Positions 8,011 to 17,585 of a stretch of DNA of 64,000 nt are shown here, piece by piece (the first letter of the stretch is position 1; each line of letters opens with the position of its first letter). The position numbers and the translations under genes are program-made. Location of the stretch: positions 1 to 64,000 of the forward strand of contig NZ_FNAM01000032.1 in assembly GCF_900101845.1 (NCBI RefSeq). The letters run 5' to 3'. The stretch is from Sporomusa acidovorans (GTDB taxonomy: Bacteria; Bacillota; Negativicutes; Sporomusales; Sporomusaceae). The notes below the pieces were generated by a model that saw only the letters and a program-made list of their open reading frames with translations, had not been told where the DNA came from and did no database searches.

Positions 8011-9174
8011 TTACGGTTTTACCGTAGCTTTATACATTTGTTTGCCATCTTTCATTTCGATGATAACTGCGTTTTTAACAGCATCATGAGTAGCATTTAA
8101 CGTGGTCGAGCCGGTTACTGTCGGAAAATCCTTGGTAGCAGCTAATGCTTCCCGGATTTTTGCCGGTTCGGTGCTGTTGGCCCGTTTGATCGCGTCAATT
8201 AATACATTGGCGGCATCATAACCAAGTACGGCCATGGCATCAGGTGCCTGTCCATATTCCTTTTTATAAGCTTCAACAAATGCTTTGGAGGCCTCACTGG
8301 TATCATCAACTGAATAGTGATTGGTAAAATAGGTATTGTTCAGCGCAGCCGCAGTACCAATTTCAACTAATTTAGGCGAATCCCAGCCGTCGCCACCGAT
8401 AATTGGAATAGTAATTCCGAGTTCCCGGGCCTGCTTAACAATTTTACCTACTTCTTCGTAATAACCGGGTACATAAAGGACTTCGACATTGAGGGCTTTC
8501 ACCTTGGTCAGAATGGTTTTGAAGTCCTGGTCTTTTTGCAAATAAGCTTCTTCGGCCAACACCTCGCCGCCACCTTTAGTAAAGGCGTCTTTAAAGAATG
8601 CGGCCAAGCCTTTGCTGTAGTCACTGCTGCTGTCAACCAGCATCGCCGCTTTTTTAAGCTTTAACGTATTAAGTACAAAATTGGCGCCTACGGTACCTTG
8701 GAATGGGTCAATAAAACAAACACGGAAGGTATAGTCTTTTACTTTGTTGGTTTTCTCATCAACTGTGACCTTCGGATTGGTTGCGCCTACAGCCAGAAAA
8801 GGGACTTTGGCAGACTCCGCAACACTGGAGGCGGCAATGGCATTAGAGCTGGCAAACATCCCGGTAATGGCCACAACTTTATCCTGAGTCGCTAATTTAG
8901 TCATTGCATTGGCTGCTTCAGACGGTTCACTCTTGTTATCCGCAACAACAGCCTGAATCTGTTTGCTCAGCACGCCACCTTTGGCATTGGCTTCTTTAAT
9001 TGCCAGCTTGGCGCCATTGGCTGATGAGGTTCCCATTGTAGCGTTGCCGCCTGTCATTTCATTTAAGAGTCCGATTTTGATGTCATTGGAAGAACTGCCA
9101 CAACCAGCCAAAACACCAGCCATCACTAGCACGGCCGTCAGCACGGCAACCATTTTTGCACTTGTCCTGCTCAT
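8011..9174 (-). CDS. Branched-chain amino-acid-type ABC transporter substrate-binding lipoprotein (LivJ/LivK family)
   Basis: The protein starts with a lipoprotein signal, a hydrophobic stretch ending LAGCGSSS with the lipidated cysteine, followed by a two-lobed type I periplasmic binding domain. Recognisable family segments are IKIGLLNEMTGGNA at the start of lobe 1, KAMxL-type strand AAMLVDSSSDYSKGL, and VLGYDAANVLIDAI near the end. The likely ligand class is branched-chain or related amino acids. No permease or ATPase gene is adjacent, so it is an orphan binding protein that must share a transporter encoded elsewhere. The ATG at 9174 with a GAGGGGG site is preferred over the GTG-rich extension reaching 9231, because only the shorter form gives a normal signal peptide. 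Confidence 0.9.
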   Translation of the reverse strand: MSRTSAKMVAVLTAVLVMAGVLAGCGSSSNDIKIGLLNEMTGGNATMGTSSANGAKLAIKEANAKGGVLSKQIQAVVADNKSEPSEAANAMTKLATQDKVVAITGMFASSNAIAASSVAESAKVPFLAVGATNPKVTVDEKTNKVKDYTFRVCFIDPFQGTVGANFVLNTLKLKKAAMLVDSSSDYSKGLAAFFKDAFTKGGGEVLAEEAYLQKDQDFKTILTKVKALNVEVLYVPGYYEEVGKIVKQARELGITIPIIGGDGWDSPKLVEIGTAAALNNTYFTNHYSVDDTSEASKAFVEAYKKEYGQAPDAMAVLGYDAANVLIDAIKRANSTEPAKIREALAATKDFPTVTGSTTLNATHDAVKNAVIIEMKDGKQMYKATVKP

Positions 9175-9386
9175 CTTTGTAAAATTTCCCCCTCTTTTTT
9201 TCTTGGCCGTACTAACATGCCTACCTATCAAATTCTCATCTAATTATTTTCTACAATGAATCGGTTCAGGCTATAGAAATTCGGCCTTGTATAAAAAAAC
9301 ACGTAAAAGTATACTGTCTGAGTACTTTTATAGTATTTTTTTAATCTTGTTCATTATAGTTCTACATTATATTACATTCCTAATGC

Positions 9387-9432
9387 AAATTCAAGATAAT
9401 TAGTGATTGATATCACTAATTATCTTGAATTT
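9387..9432. repeat. 21-bp perfect inverted repeat with 4-nt spacer
   Basis: Arms 9387-9407 and 9412-9432 are exact reverse complements. In the plus direction a T-run follows the right arm, but no plus-strand gene lies nearby; in the minus direction it lies between the end of the tct cluster and the start of the LivJ-like gene. It may be a hairpin in the LivJ-like leader or an operator. Confidence 0.8.
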
Positions 9433-9511
9433 TTTTACCTTTTGTCCTTATATAATATACATAGATATTATTTGTCTCCTTATTATACTACTTATCGCAT
9501 TTATTAAATAC

Positions 9512-9543
9512 AAAAAACAAGTGTGCACTCACGCACACTTGTT
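9512..9543 (-). terminator. Terminator of the tct cluster
   Basis: Arms 9516-9526 and 9533-9543 pair over 11 bases and the minus-strand RNA continues into a six-U run. It lies just after the last tctC copy. Confidence 0.85.
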
Positions 9544-9557
9544 AAAGTTTACTGCTA

Positions 9558-10580
9558 TTATTTTTTCTGAGCCGCGATAAGTTCAGCTATGCCGGTTTCT
9601 TTGATTGTCTTTGTTAATTTAGCATTATCTTCTATCCATCTTGCGCTGAATTCTTCAGGTCCCATATATTGGATAGAAATTCCCCATTCCTCCATATTCT
9701 TTTTAAACTCAGGATCCTCAATCATTTTTCTAAATCCCTCAGCCAGTCTGTTTTTTTCACCTGCAGCCAAACCCTTCGGAGCTGCAATCCCATTCCAAAA
9801 GTTAAACGAAATATTAATCCCTTGCTCCTTAAAAGTTGGCACATTCTCAAAACCTGGAATTGTTGATCTACTTGCTTCCGCTACCCCCAAAATTCTAACT
9901 GTGCCATTTTTTATATGATCGGTTAACACAGCAGGATTAGATACACATATAAGCTGTACATGCCCCCCTAGGAGAGCTGCTAGAGATTCCGCTTCGCTTC
10001 GAAAAGGCACTTGCGCAATCTGAATGCCCGCTTCCTGAGCAAACATTTCCCCTGCAACATGAGTTCCCGTACCCAGCCCTCCGTGAGCAAATTTGATTTC
10101 ACCCGGATGCTGCTTTGCGTAACTAATTAATTCACGCAGATCTTTCCAAGGTTTTTCAGAACTTGTTGCCAACACAGTGGGAAACGCTATGACATTAACT
10201 AACGGCTCTAAAGCGGTAGGATAATGGTATCTTGTCTGTCCATAAAGAGGCTGCAGCATTAAGCTCGGACCAACCATTCCAATAGTATAGCCATCCGGGC
10301 TAGCGCCAGCAAGTTCATTCATGCCAATGGTGCATGCTCCACCGGGAATATTAACTACAATCAAGGGTTGTCCCAGATACTTTTGTGCAAACCCTTCCAA
10401 TACTCTTGCCAGCATATCCGTGCTGCCGCCAGCGGCAAACGGTACAATCATAGTAATCGGTTTTGCCGGGTATTTCTCGGAAACCACACTTTCCTTTGCT
10501 CCCATAGTACACCCTCCCGTCATAATCGCGACACTTAAAAAGATTATAGTCAAAATAGGAACTATCCTATTACCATTCAC
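9558..10580 (-). CDS. tctC: TctC/Bug-family substrate-binding lipoprotein, tandem copy 4
   Basis: This is the extracytoplasmic binding component of a tripartite tricarboxylate transporter. The signal peptide ends MTGGCTMGAKES with the lipobox cysteine, followed by YPAKPITMIVPFAAGGSTD, the characteristic first strand and ligand loop of the family. The other family segment, GGLGTGTHVAGEMF, is present near the middle. In this copy the ligand-proximal stretch reads GGSTDMLARVLEG, unlike the other copies. The start is taken as GTG at 10580 behind GGAGGGG; the longer open frame to 10625 would add a non-signal extension. It is the last of four similar genes. Fast divergence in the loops suggests different ligands, probably carboxylates. 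Confidence 0.9.
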   Translation of the reverse strand: MNGNRIVPILTIIFLSVAIMTGGCTMGAKESVVSEKYPAKPITMIVPFAAGGSTDMLARVLEGFAQKYLGQPLIVVNIPGGACTIGMNELAGASPDGYTIGMVGPSLMLQPLYGQTRYHYPTALEPLVNVIAFPTVLATSSEKPWKDLRELISYAKQHPGEIKFAHGGLGTGTHVAGEMFAQEAGIQIAQVPFRSEAESLAALLGGHVQLICVSNPAVLTDHIKNGTVRILGVAEASRSTIPGFENVPTFKEQGINISFNFWNGIAAPKGLAAGEKNRLAEGFRKMIEDPEFKKNMEEWGISIQYMGPEEFSARWIEDNAKLTKTIKETGIAELIAAQKK

Positions 10581-10644
10581 TTTACCCCTCCATTCTTGGT
10601 TAATTTTTACTATCAATAACTTCAACCAAAGAATTTATCGGATA

Positions 10645-11667
10645 TTATTTTTTCTGCGCCGCAATAAGCTCAGCTATTCCGGTTTCTTTTACTATTTTGG
10701 TAAGCTCTTCATTATCTTTTATCCATTCTGCACCGAACTCCTCAGGGCCCATATATCCTACTGATATCCCCATTTCTTCCATATTTTTCTTGAATTCAGG
10801 ATCATCAATCATTGCTTTAAGTCCTGCTGCCAGCTTTTCCTTTTCGGCCGGCGGCAGACCTTTGGGGGCGGCGATCCCATTCCAAAAACTAAATGCAACA
10901 TTGATTCCCTGTTCTTTAAAGGTTGGTATATTCTCAAAGCCAGGAATCGTTAGTCTTTTTTCGTCGGCAACTCCTAATACCTTTATCGTGCCGTTTTTTA
11001 TATGTTCTTTTAGCACAGCCGGAGAAGCAGCGAAAATAAGCTGCACATGTCCGCCTAACAAAGCGGCAAGAGATTCTGAGCTACCCTTGAAAGGAACCTG
11101 TTTAATATCAAGGCTTGTTTCTTTTGCAAACGTTTCTCCCACAATATGTTCCATTGTACCCAAGCCTGAATGGCTAAACTTTATTTCGCCCGGATGTTCT
11201 TTGGCGTAACTGACTAACTCACTCAAATTTCCCCATGGCTTGTCCGCCAGAGTAGCTACTATTACAGGAGTATCTACAACCTTTACCAGAGGGTCCAAGG
11301 CTGTCGGATAATGATAGCGTGTCTGCCCGTAAAGCGGCTGTAATATTAAACCCGAGCTAACAGCCCCAATGGTATAGCCATCCAGTTTTGACCCGGCAAG
11401 TTCGTTCATGCCAATGGTACCTGATCCCCCTGGCATATTGACCACAATCACCGGTTGTCCAAGATGCTTTATGGACGACTTTTCCAAAGACCGTGCTATT
11501 ATGTCCATACCGCCACCAGCAGCAAACGGCACAATGATCGTAATCGGTTTTGCCGGATATTTCTCGGAAACCACACTTTCCTTTGCTCCCATCGTACAAC
11601 CTCCCGTCATAATCGCGATGCTAAAAAAAATTATCATCAAGACCGGAACAACCTTATTGTTAGCCAC
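10645..11667 (-). CDS. tctC: TctC/Bug-family substrate-binding lipoprotein, tandem copy 3
   Basis: This 340-residue binding lipoprotein has the same lipobox MTGGCTMGAKES and the YPAKPITIIVPFAAGG strand. The first ligand loop reads GGGMDIIARSLEK and the second region SGLGTMEHIVGETF, both differing from its neighbours. It would capture a carboxylate in the periplasm and hand it to TctAB. The start is GTG at 11667, six bases after a GGGGGG site; an open frame to 11736 exists but contains no signal sequence. Its 5' spacer is similar to those of the other copies, so the coding region and its ribosome-binding site were duplicated together. Confidence 0.9.
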   Translation of the reverse strand: MANNKVVPVLMIIFFSIAIMTGGCTMGAKESVVSEKYPAKPITIIVPFAAGGGMDIIARSLEKSSIKHLGQPVIVVNMPGGSGTIGMNELAGSKLDGYTIGAVSSGLILQPLYGQTRYHYPTALDPLVKVVDTPVIVATLADKPWGNLSELVSYAKEHPGEIKFSHSGLGTMEHIVGETFAKETSLDIKQVPFKGSSESLAALLGGHVQLIFAASPAVLKEHIKNGTIKVLGVADEKRLTIPGFENIPTFKEQGINVAFSFWNGIAAPKGLPPAEKEKLAAGLKAMIDDPEFKKNMEEMGISVGYMGPEEFGAEWIKDNEELTKIVKETGIAELIAAQKK

Positions 11668-11739
11668 TTTACCCCCCCATCCTTGGTTAACTTTTATGCC
11701 TTTATTATCAATAACTTCAACCAAAGAATTTATCAACCA

Positions 11740-12765
11740 TTACTTTTTCTGCGCGGCAATAAGATCTGCTATTCCGGTCTCTTTGACTATTTTGGTTAGC
11801 TTCGTATTATCTTCGATCCATCTTGCGCTGAATTCTTCAGGTCCCATATATTGAACTGACATTCCCAGTTTTTCCATATTCTTTTTGAACTCTGGATCAT
11901 TAATCATTTCCTTTAACCCAGCTGTTAGCCTGGCTTTTTCGGCTGGAGGCAGACCCTTGGGAGCGGCGATTCCCGTCCAAAAGTTAAAAGCAACATCAAT
12001 TCCCTGTTCTTTGAAGGTTGGCACATCCCCAAATTCTGGGATATTTAATCTAGTTTCATCTGAGACTCCTAGTATTCTAATGATTCCGCTTTCAACATAT
12101 TCTTTTAAAACAGCCGGATTATATGCAATCATAATCTGAATATGCTTGCCCAAAAGAGCCGCCAAAGATTCTGGTTCACCCCCCGGGAAGGGAACTTGTA
12201 CGATATTAATACCAGTTTCTTGGGCAAACATTTCTCCCGTAACATGTACTGCCGTCCCTAAGCCAGAGTGGCCATACTTGATTTCACCGGGATGCCGTTT
12301 AGCATAACTAACTAATTCGCTCATATTTTTCCATGGTTTTTCCGCGAGAGAAGCCACTACCACGGGTGAGGATACAATATTAACCAACGGTTCCAAAGCA
12401 GTAGGGTAATGGTATCTTGTTTGCCCATAGAGTGGTTGTAGTATTGCGCCCATACTAACAACTCCAATTGTATAGCCATCAGGTTTGGCAGCGGCAAGCT
12501 CATTCATACCGATAGTGCCTGCACCGCCAGGTATATTAACCACCACCAGGGATTGACCCAGATGCTTCTGGGCAGACTTTTCCAAGGCACGTGCTATCAT
12601 GTCTGAACTGCCGCCAGCAGCAAATGGCACAATAATTGTAATCGGTTTTGCCGGATACTTCTCGGAAACCGTACTTTCCTTTGCTCCCATAGTACACCCT
12701 CCCGTCATAATCGCAATACTTAAAAAGATTACCATCAAACTAGAGACCATCTTATTACCAACCAC
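11740..12765 (-). CDS. tctC: TctC/Bug-family substrate-binding lipoprotein, tandem copy 2
   Basis: This copy has 341 residues, starting with GTG at 12765 behind GGAGGG. The lipobox MTGGCTMGAKES, the strand YPAKPITIIVPFAAGG and the downstream LQPLYGQTRYHYPTALEPL segment are shared with the other copies. The ligand loops read GGSSDMIARALEK and SGLGTAVHVTGEMF, and an extra residue lies in the FPGGEPESLAALLG region. It is the second gene after tctA. The substrate is not predictable from sequence; the family binds citrate, terephthalate-like aromatics, and other carboxylates. Confidence 0.9.
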   Translation of the reverse strand: MVGNKMVSSLMVIFLSIAIMTGGCTMGAKESTVSEKYPAKPITIIVPFAAGGSSDMIARALEKSAQKHLGQSLVVVNIPGGAGTIGMNELAAAKPDGYTIGVVSMGAILQPLYGQTRYHYPTALEPLVNIVSSPVVVASLAEKPWKNMSELVSYAKRHPGEIKYGHSGLGTAVHVTGEMFAQETGINIVQVPFPGGEPESLAALLGKHIQIMIAYNPAVLKEYVESGIIRILGVSDETRLNIPEFGDVPTFKEQGIDVAFNFWTGIAAPKGLPPAEKARLTAGLKEMINDPEFKKNMEKLGMSVQYMGPEEFSARWIEDNTKLTKIVKETGIADLIAAQKK

Positions 12766-12843
12766 TTTATCCCTCCATCCTTAGGCTACTTTTCAATTTC
12801 TATACTTTCTATTGCAATAACCTCAACCAAAGGATATCAATCA

Positions 12844-13866
12844 TTACTTTTTCTGCGTGGCAATAAGTTCGGCTATCCCGGTTTCCTTAACTATTTTGGT
12901 TAGTTTTGCATTATCTTCTATCCATCTTGCGCTAAATTCGTCAGGCCCCATATATTGGACTGACATGCCTAGCTCTTCCATATTCTTTTTGAACTCTGGA
13001 TCATTGATCATTGCCTTAAGCCCTGCTGTCAGCCTTGCCTTCGCATCCGCTGAGAGTCCTTTGGGGACAGCGATTCCATTCCATAAACTGAAACCAACAT
13101 TTATTCCTTGTTCTTTAAAAGTTGGTATATTTTCAAATCCCTGAAGCGTTAATCTATGTTCATCTGTAATGGCTAACACCTTTATTGTGCCATTTTTGAT
13201 ATGTTCTTTTAAAGCAGCAGGAGTAGCTGCAAAAACAAGCTGTACATGATCACCCAATAGAGACGTTAGTGCTTCTGCATCTCCCCTAAATGGCACCTGC
13301 TTAATACTAATATTAACCTCTTGGGCAAACATTTCACCTGCAATATGTGTCCCTGTACCCAATCCGGCGTGACCGAACTTAATTTCACCAGGATGCTGCT
13401 TAGCGTAACTCACTAGTTCATTTAAATTATTCCACGGTTTATCAGCCAAAGTAGCCATTATTATTGGCGATGATACAATATTAACTAATGGCTCTAAAGC
13501 AGTAGGATAATGATATCTCGTTTGACCGTAAATTGGTTGTAAAATTAGGTTAACTCCAACAATTCCTATTGTGTATCCGTCTGTTGGCGCACCCGCAAGT
13601 TCATTCATTCCAACCGCGCCTGCCCCTCCAGGCATATTCACCACGATGAATGGCTGTCCAAGATCCCTCGGTGCAGATTTTTCTAATACTCGTACTATCA
13701 TATCCATACTTCCGCCAGCAGCAAACGGTACAATGATCGTAATCGGTTTTGCGGGATATTTTTCCGTAGCCATACTTTCCTTTGTTCCCATAGTACACCC
13801 CCCTGTCAAAATTGCCATACTTAAAAAGGCGGCCATTAAACTAAAAGTAAGCTTACTTCCAGACAC
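12844..13866 (-). CDS. tctC: TctC/Bug-family substrate-binding lipoprotein, tandem copy 1
   Basis: This is the copy directly after tctA, 20 bases from its stop. The lipobox is LTGGCTMGTKES and the first strand YPAKPITIIVPFAAGG, with ligand loops GGSMDMIVRVLEK and AGLGTGTHIAGEMF. It starts with GTG at 13866 behind AAAGGAGGGA. Because single tctC genes normally sit next to tctA, this copy may be the ancestral partner and the other three later duplicates. Small differences, such as APTDGYTIG instead of AKPDGYTIG, show it is intact and diverged rather than a recent exact copy. Confidence 0.9.
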   Translation of the reverse strand: MSGSKLTFSLMAAFLSMAILTGGCTMGTKESMATEKYPAKPITIIVPFAAGGSMDMIVRVLEKSAPRDLGQPFIVVNMPGGAGAVGMNELAGAPTDGYTIGIVGVNLILQPIYGQTRYHYPTALEPLVNIVSSPIIMATLADKPWNNLNELVSYAKQHPGEIKFGHAGLGTGTHIAGEMFAQEVNISIKQVPFRGDAEALTSLLGDHVQLVFAATPAALKEHIKNGTIKVLAITDEHRLTLQGFENIPTFKEQGINVGFSLWNGIAVPKGLSADAKARLTAGLKAMINDPEFKKNMEELGMSVQYMGPDEFSARWIEDNAKLTKIVKETGIAELIATQKK

Positions 13867-13886
13867 TATATCCCTCCTTTGGGTTA

Positions 13887-15383
13887 TTATTTTCTTTGGC
13901 CCCTAGCCCAAGTTACTATATTGAAAAGCAGCAAAATCATTCCCAGCAGTAAAATCGGTCCTGAAAGCGGCCGCGTGAAGAAAGAAGCGATTTTTCCGTC
14001 ACCAATAATTAAGCCCTGCGCCAAGCCATTTTCCAATATCGGCCCCAGCATAAGCCCCAACAGCAGCGGTGCCGGTTCATAGCCTGCCTGTTTCATGAAA
14101 AAGCCCAGAATGCCAAAACCGGTCAGAAGCCCCAGGTCAAAAAGGCTATTATTGATGGAATATGCCCCTGTCATGGTAATAATCAAAATAATAGGCATTA
14201 AAATTTTCATCGGTGTCTTCAGAATATAGGCGAACAATCCCACCAGCGGCAAATTCACAATCAACAGAATCACATTGCCTATATACATACTGGCAATAAG
14301 CCCCCAAAACAAATCCGGTTTTTGCGTCATCAGGGTCGGCCCTGGTATAATTCCGTGAATCATAAAACAACTAAGCAACAGAGCATCAGAAGGAGAAAAG
14401 GGAAGACCCAAGGACAGCAGCGGAATCATGTTCCCTGACGCCGCCGCATTATTCGCCGATTCCGGGCCGGCAACCCCTTCAATCGCTCCCTGCCCAAATT
14501 CTTCCGGATTTTTGCTCCGCTTTCTTTCTACAGCATAGGAGGTAAATGTCGAAAGGGTGGCTGTCGGCCCGGGCAGTAAGCCGATAAAGAAACCAATTAT
14601 GCCGCCGCGGAAAATTGGCATAATCGAGCGTCGACACTCTTCCTTATTTGGATATAACTCACGAAACCGGACAGACTGCAGAGCCTCTTTGCCTTCCGCA
14701 TGCACCATCGTATGCAAGATCTCGCTAATGCCAAATAACCCCATCGCCACAATGGAAAACTCCATACCGCGCTGTAATTCATCCACATCAAAAGTAAACC
14801 GGTTGATGCCTGTCAAACTATCCAGCCCGATCGTACCCAACATAATTCCTACCGTAACCATCAAACCGGATTTGAGCATTGACTTGCCGGTCAATTTCAT
14901 CAGAATCAATAATCCCAGCACAGCAATCGCAAAATACTCCGGTGGTCCAAAGGTCACCGCGGCTCTGGACAGCAGGGGAGCAAAAAAAGTTAAGCCAACA
15001 AGCCCCATCGTACCAGCAAGCAAAGATCCAACCGCCGCCACCGCCAATGCGGCTCCGGCCCGCCCTTTTTTAGCCATGGCATAGCCGTCGATACAGGTTA
15101 CTACCGAAGAAGCTTCACCGGGAACATTTATAAGAATCGATGTTGTCGAGCACCCGTATAAGGAACCGTAATATATTCCGGCAAACAGAATCAGGGAAGT
15201 CGTGACATCCATCGTAAAGCTAAAAGGCAAAAGCAAGGCCATTGTCCCTACCGGTCCGATACCTGGCAGGACCCCCACCAGGGTTCCAATCAGAACGCCT
15301 GTTACGCAAGCCAGCAAATTTGCCGGCGATATGCTCACATAAAAACCATTGACAAGCATCGCTAGTATTTCCACTGCATCCAC
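13887..15383 (-). CDS. tctA: Tripartite tricarboxylate transporter, large membrane subunit TctA
   Basis: This 498-residue protein has the length and membrane pattern of TctA (about 12 segments) and the family motif GVLPGIGPVGTMALLLPFSF near residue 35, with GLLPGPTATLSTFTSYAVE in the second repeat near residue 270. TctA forms the transport channel, driven by an ion gradient, in complex with TctB and periplasmic TctC. It lies between tctB (7-base gap) and four tctC genes, on one presumed transcript. Confidence 0.95.
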   Translation of the reverse strand: MDAVEILAMLVNGFYVSISPANLLACVTGVLIGTLVGVLPGIGPVGTMALLLPFSFTMDVTTSLILFAGIYYGSLYGCSTTSILINVPGEASSVVTCIDGYAMAKKGRAGAALAVAAVGSLLAGTMGLVGLTFFAPLLSRAAVTFGPPEYFAIAVLGLLILMKLTGKSMLKSGLMVTVGIMLGTIGLDSLTGINRFTFDVDELQRGMEFSIVAMGLFGISEILHTMVHAEGKEALQSVRFRELYPNKEECRRSIMPIFRGGIIGFFIGLLPGPTATLSTFTSYAVERKRSKNPEEFGQGAIEGVAGPESANNAAASGNMIPLLSLGLPFSPSDALLLSCFMIHGIIPGPTLMTQKPDLFWGLIASMYIGNVILLIVNLPLVGLFAYILKTPMKILMPIILIITMTGAYSINNSLFDLGLLTGFGILGFFMKQAGYEPAPLLLGLMLGPILENGLAQGLIIGDGKIASFFTRPLSGPILLLGMILLLFNIVTWARGQRK

Positions 15384-15390
15384 TCCAGCC

Positions 15391-15822
15391 TTACGGCAAA
15401 TTAGTACCTAACAACTCGTAAAAAATAACATAGAAGCTTAAGGCAATCCCCAGGGAAAAAAGGCAGGGAAAAAACCAGCCTTCTGTCTCCGCTACTTTGA
15501 ATAAATAAAACAAAATAATCATCGTGGCCAACAAATAACCAACTAATTTAAGCAGAATGATATAGCCTATCATACCGATAATCAAAAATATCAGTCTTCG
15601 CCAACTTATGTCATTCAGAGCGTTTGCCGCTTCCTGTCCGCCTTTCTTGAATAGTGTAGCAATACATAAGGAAAATGCCAGAATAACGGCGATACAACCT
15701 GTTATGACCGGCAAAAAACCGGCTTTAGGCGCCTGAAGACATCCAAAAGACAATTGAAAAGCAAAATGAGTATACAGCGTCGTCGTTACCAGAAAAAAAA
15801 TCACTACCAGCTTTTCGCTCAT
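15391..15822 (-). CDS. tctB: Tripartite tricarboxylate transporter, small membrane subunit TctB
   Basis: This 143-residue protein has four hydrophobic segments (about residues 5-25, 35-57, 75-95, 108-135), the pattern of TctB, and a YILLKLVGYLLATMIILF stretch typical of the family. TctB is the small membrane partner of TctA; sequence conservation is low and the assignment rests mainly on position and topology. The ATG at 15822 overlaps the stop of the kinase gene as ATGA, so translation is coupled and the kinase is on the same transcript. Confidence 0.85.
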   Translation of the reverse strand: MSEKLVVIFFLVTTTLYTHFAFQLSFGCLQAPKAGFLPVITGCIAVILAFSLCIATLFKKGGQEAANALNDISWRRLIFLIIGMIGYIILLKLVGYLLATMIILFYLFKVAETEGWFFPCLFSLGIALSFYVIFYELLGTNLP

Positions 15823-17275
15823 TTCCTCACCTCATTGTCCGGCTGTGCTGCCTGCGAAAAAGTAATCGTGAACCTGGCTCCCCCTCCCGGTACGTTTTCC
15901 GCAACCATCCGGGCATTATGGCGCTGAATAATGCGATAACAGACAGCCAAACCAAGACCTGTACCCGTTTCTTTGGTCGTGAAAAAAGGCGTTCCCAGTT
16001 TGTCGATAATTTCTGACGGAATGCCGGTTCCCTCGTCGGTAAATGTCAGAAATACCCTAGGCGCATCACTGTATGTGCAGATTTTTATCATGCCACCCTG
16101 CGGCATCGCTTCTATCCCATTACGGACAATATTCAATATAACCTGGCGCAGACTGCCGACATCAAGCATAAGAGCTGGAACATCCTTAAGATCCAGTTCC
16201 AGTTGACAGTTATAACGCAATACGTCAGCTTCCAGCAGGGGAGCTACCTCACGAATGACGGTATTTAAATCGCTTTCTTTAAAATCCATCACTTTGTTTT
16301 TGGCCAATGACAAAAAATCGGTAATGATCCCATTGGCCCGGTCAAGCTCATCAATCATTAAGAGAAAGTGGGATTTATAGGTTTCAAATGCCTGTTTATT
16401 CCCAATGTACTGCAGAAACCCTCGTACCGTTGTCAACGGATTACGCACCTCATGGCCAATGCTGGCCGCCATCTCGCCAATGATATTTAAGCGGTCAAGC
16501 CGGGCCATACGTTCGGTTTGCTCGCTGATATATTGTAAAATCGGGTTAAGTTCCGTTATTTTGCTATGGAACTTTTTTCCATGCCCATCGACAATGGCAT
16601 CAGCAAATAAGGAAAGTTCGCGTTTAAAGCGGATAAAGATTTCCTGAAATAATATAATCGCAATGATCAAAGCAATAACACTGCCAAGCATCGTCTTTTC
16701 ATAGGTGCGCAGTATGTCTGCTTTAACTTTATCCAGATTGTCACAGGCAAAGATATAACCAACAATCTCTCCTTCGCAGCGGATCGGACGCACAAAATAT
16801 AATATTTGCGCACCATACCACAGTACGGAATGCTCCTGCCTGCCAACTGTTACTGTATCGGCTTGAAATAAATTTCCAAACAGGCCCGGATCATCAAGCG
16901 CCAGCAGCGACTTATCCATTTCCGGCCCAATGGCAACAATGCGCTGCAGCTTGGTAGAATAGATTCCAAACTTGACCACATAAGTGGGGATGAAGATGTT
17001 ATTCAATACAGGCTGCAATTGTTCATTAAGCAGCACTACCTGTTGTTCCCGGGATTTTTTATCGGCACTCGGATTCTCATTCGTTTCCAGTAGATAGCGG
17101 ACAGGAAGGTTTTTTCAATATGAGCAGTGAAATTCTCCATAACCCGCGTATGTGCGGTAATTCTTTCTTCAAAAGCTATCCATTGATGATAAAAAGAAAA
17201 AAATAGCATAAATGCTAAAACAATGGCGATAGCTTTAAGGCTTAACATGGTAGTCAAATTAGATATTCTCATCAT
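15819..17275 (-). pseudogene. Membrane sensor histidine kinase of the tct locus, split by a frameshift
   Basis: Two frames together make one kinase of about 485 residues. The first frame (17275 to 17036) gives the N-terminus with a membrane segment and the start of an extracytoplasmic sensor. The second (from 17036) starts MLLNEQLQPVLNNIFIPTYV and goes through a second membrane segment, HisKA with the H box SIGHEVRNPLTTVRGFLQ, and an ATPase domain ending with DEGTGIPSEI and GTGLGLAVCYRIIQ. Reading back in the second frame gives YLLETNENPSADKKSREQQ, which joins the first frame at a run of six T (17110-17115 on the plus strand); one more base there restores a single frame. It is either a real mutation, a phase-variable run, or a sequencing error. 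It precedes tctB and probably senses a transporter substrate. Confidence 0.8.
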
Positions 17276-17411
17276 ATCCTCAATTTTTCGCTACTTTTTT
17301 TTACAGCAACATCGCAATATACATTATCTTGCATTTATTGATATATTTATTAAAAATGTGTATATTTGCTTTTTCTCCATTTTCCAGCAAAATCCTTTTT
17401 TATCTTTTCAT

Positions 17412-17447
17412 AAAAGTCGAAATATTTTCAGACCGCTCTCGACTTTT
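17412..17447 (-). terminator. Possible terminator after the chemoreceptor gene
   Basis: Arms 17412-17420 and 17439-17447 pair over nine bases (AAAAGTCGA with TCGACTTTT) around an 18-nt loop. It lies between the end of the chemoreceptor gene and the start of the kinase. The loop is long, so the call is moderate. The rest of 17276-17585 is AT-rich and shows no gene. Confidence 0.45.
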
Positions 17448-17585
17448 TGAAAAATTTCAAGCAAAAAAATTTCCCAGACAAGACGCAAGGCGTACAATAC
17501 ATGCACACTTCATCTCACCTAGGAAAGGATTTATCAAGAACCCCTACAATTGGTCAGTTTTTACTAATAAGTTATCGCCAGTCTC

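Larger units (their letters stand above)
9558..13866 (-). repeat. Four-fold tandem duplication unit of about 1.09 kb (tctC plus 5' spacer)
   Basis: The four tctC genes share not only coding sequence but also their spacers: a run like TTCAACCAAAGAATTTATC appears in the spacers at about 10620-10640 and 11713-11735, and a related run at 12818-12840. The repeating unit therefore includes the ribosome-binding site and intergenic DNA. Such an arrangement arises by unequal crossing over and stays recombinogenic. Confidence 0.8.

Noticed and set aside
14557-15084. Plus-strand open frame of 175 codons
   Set aside because: It is antisense to tctA, has no ribosome-binding site and a Pro/Ser-rich composition typical of shadow frames.
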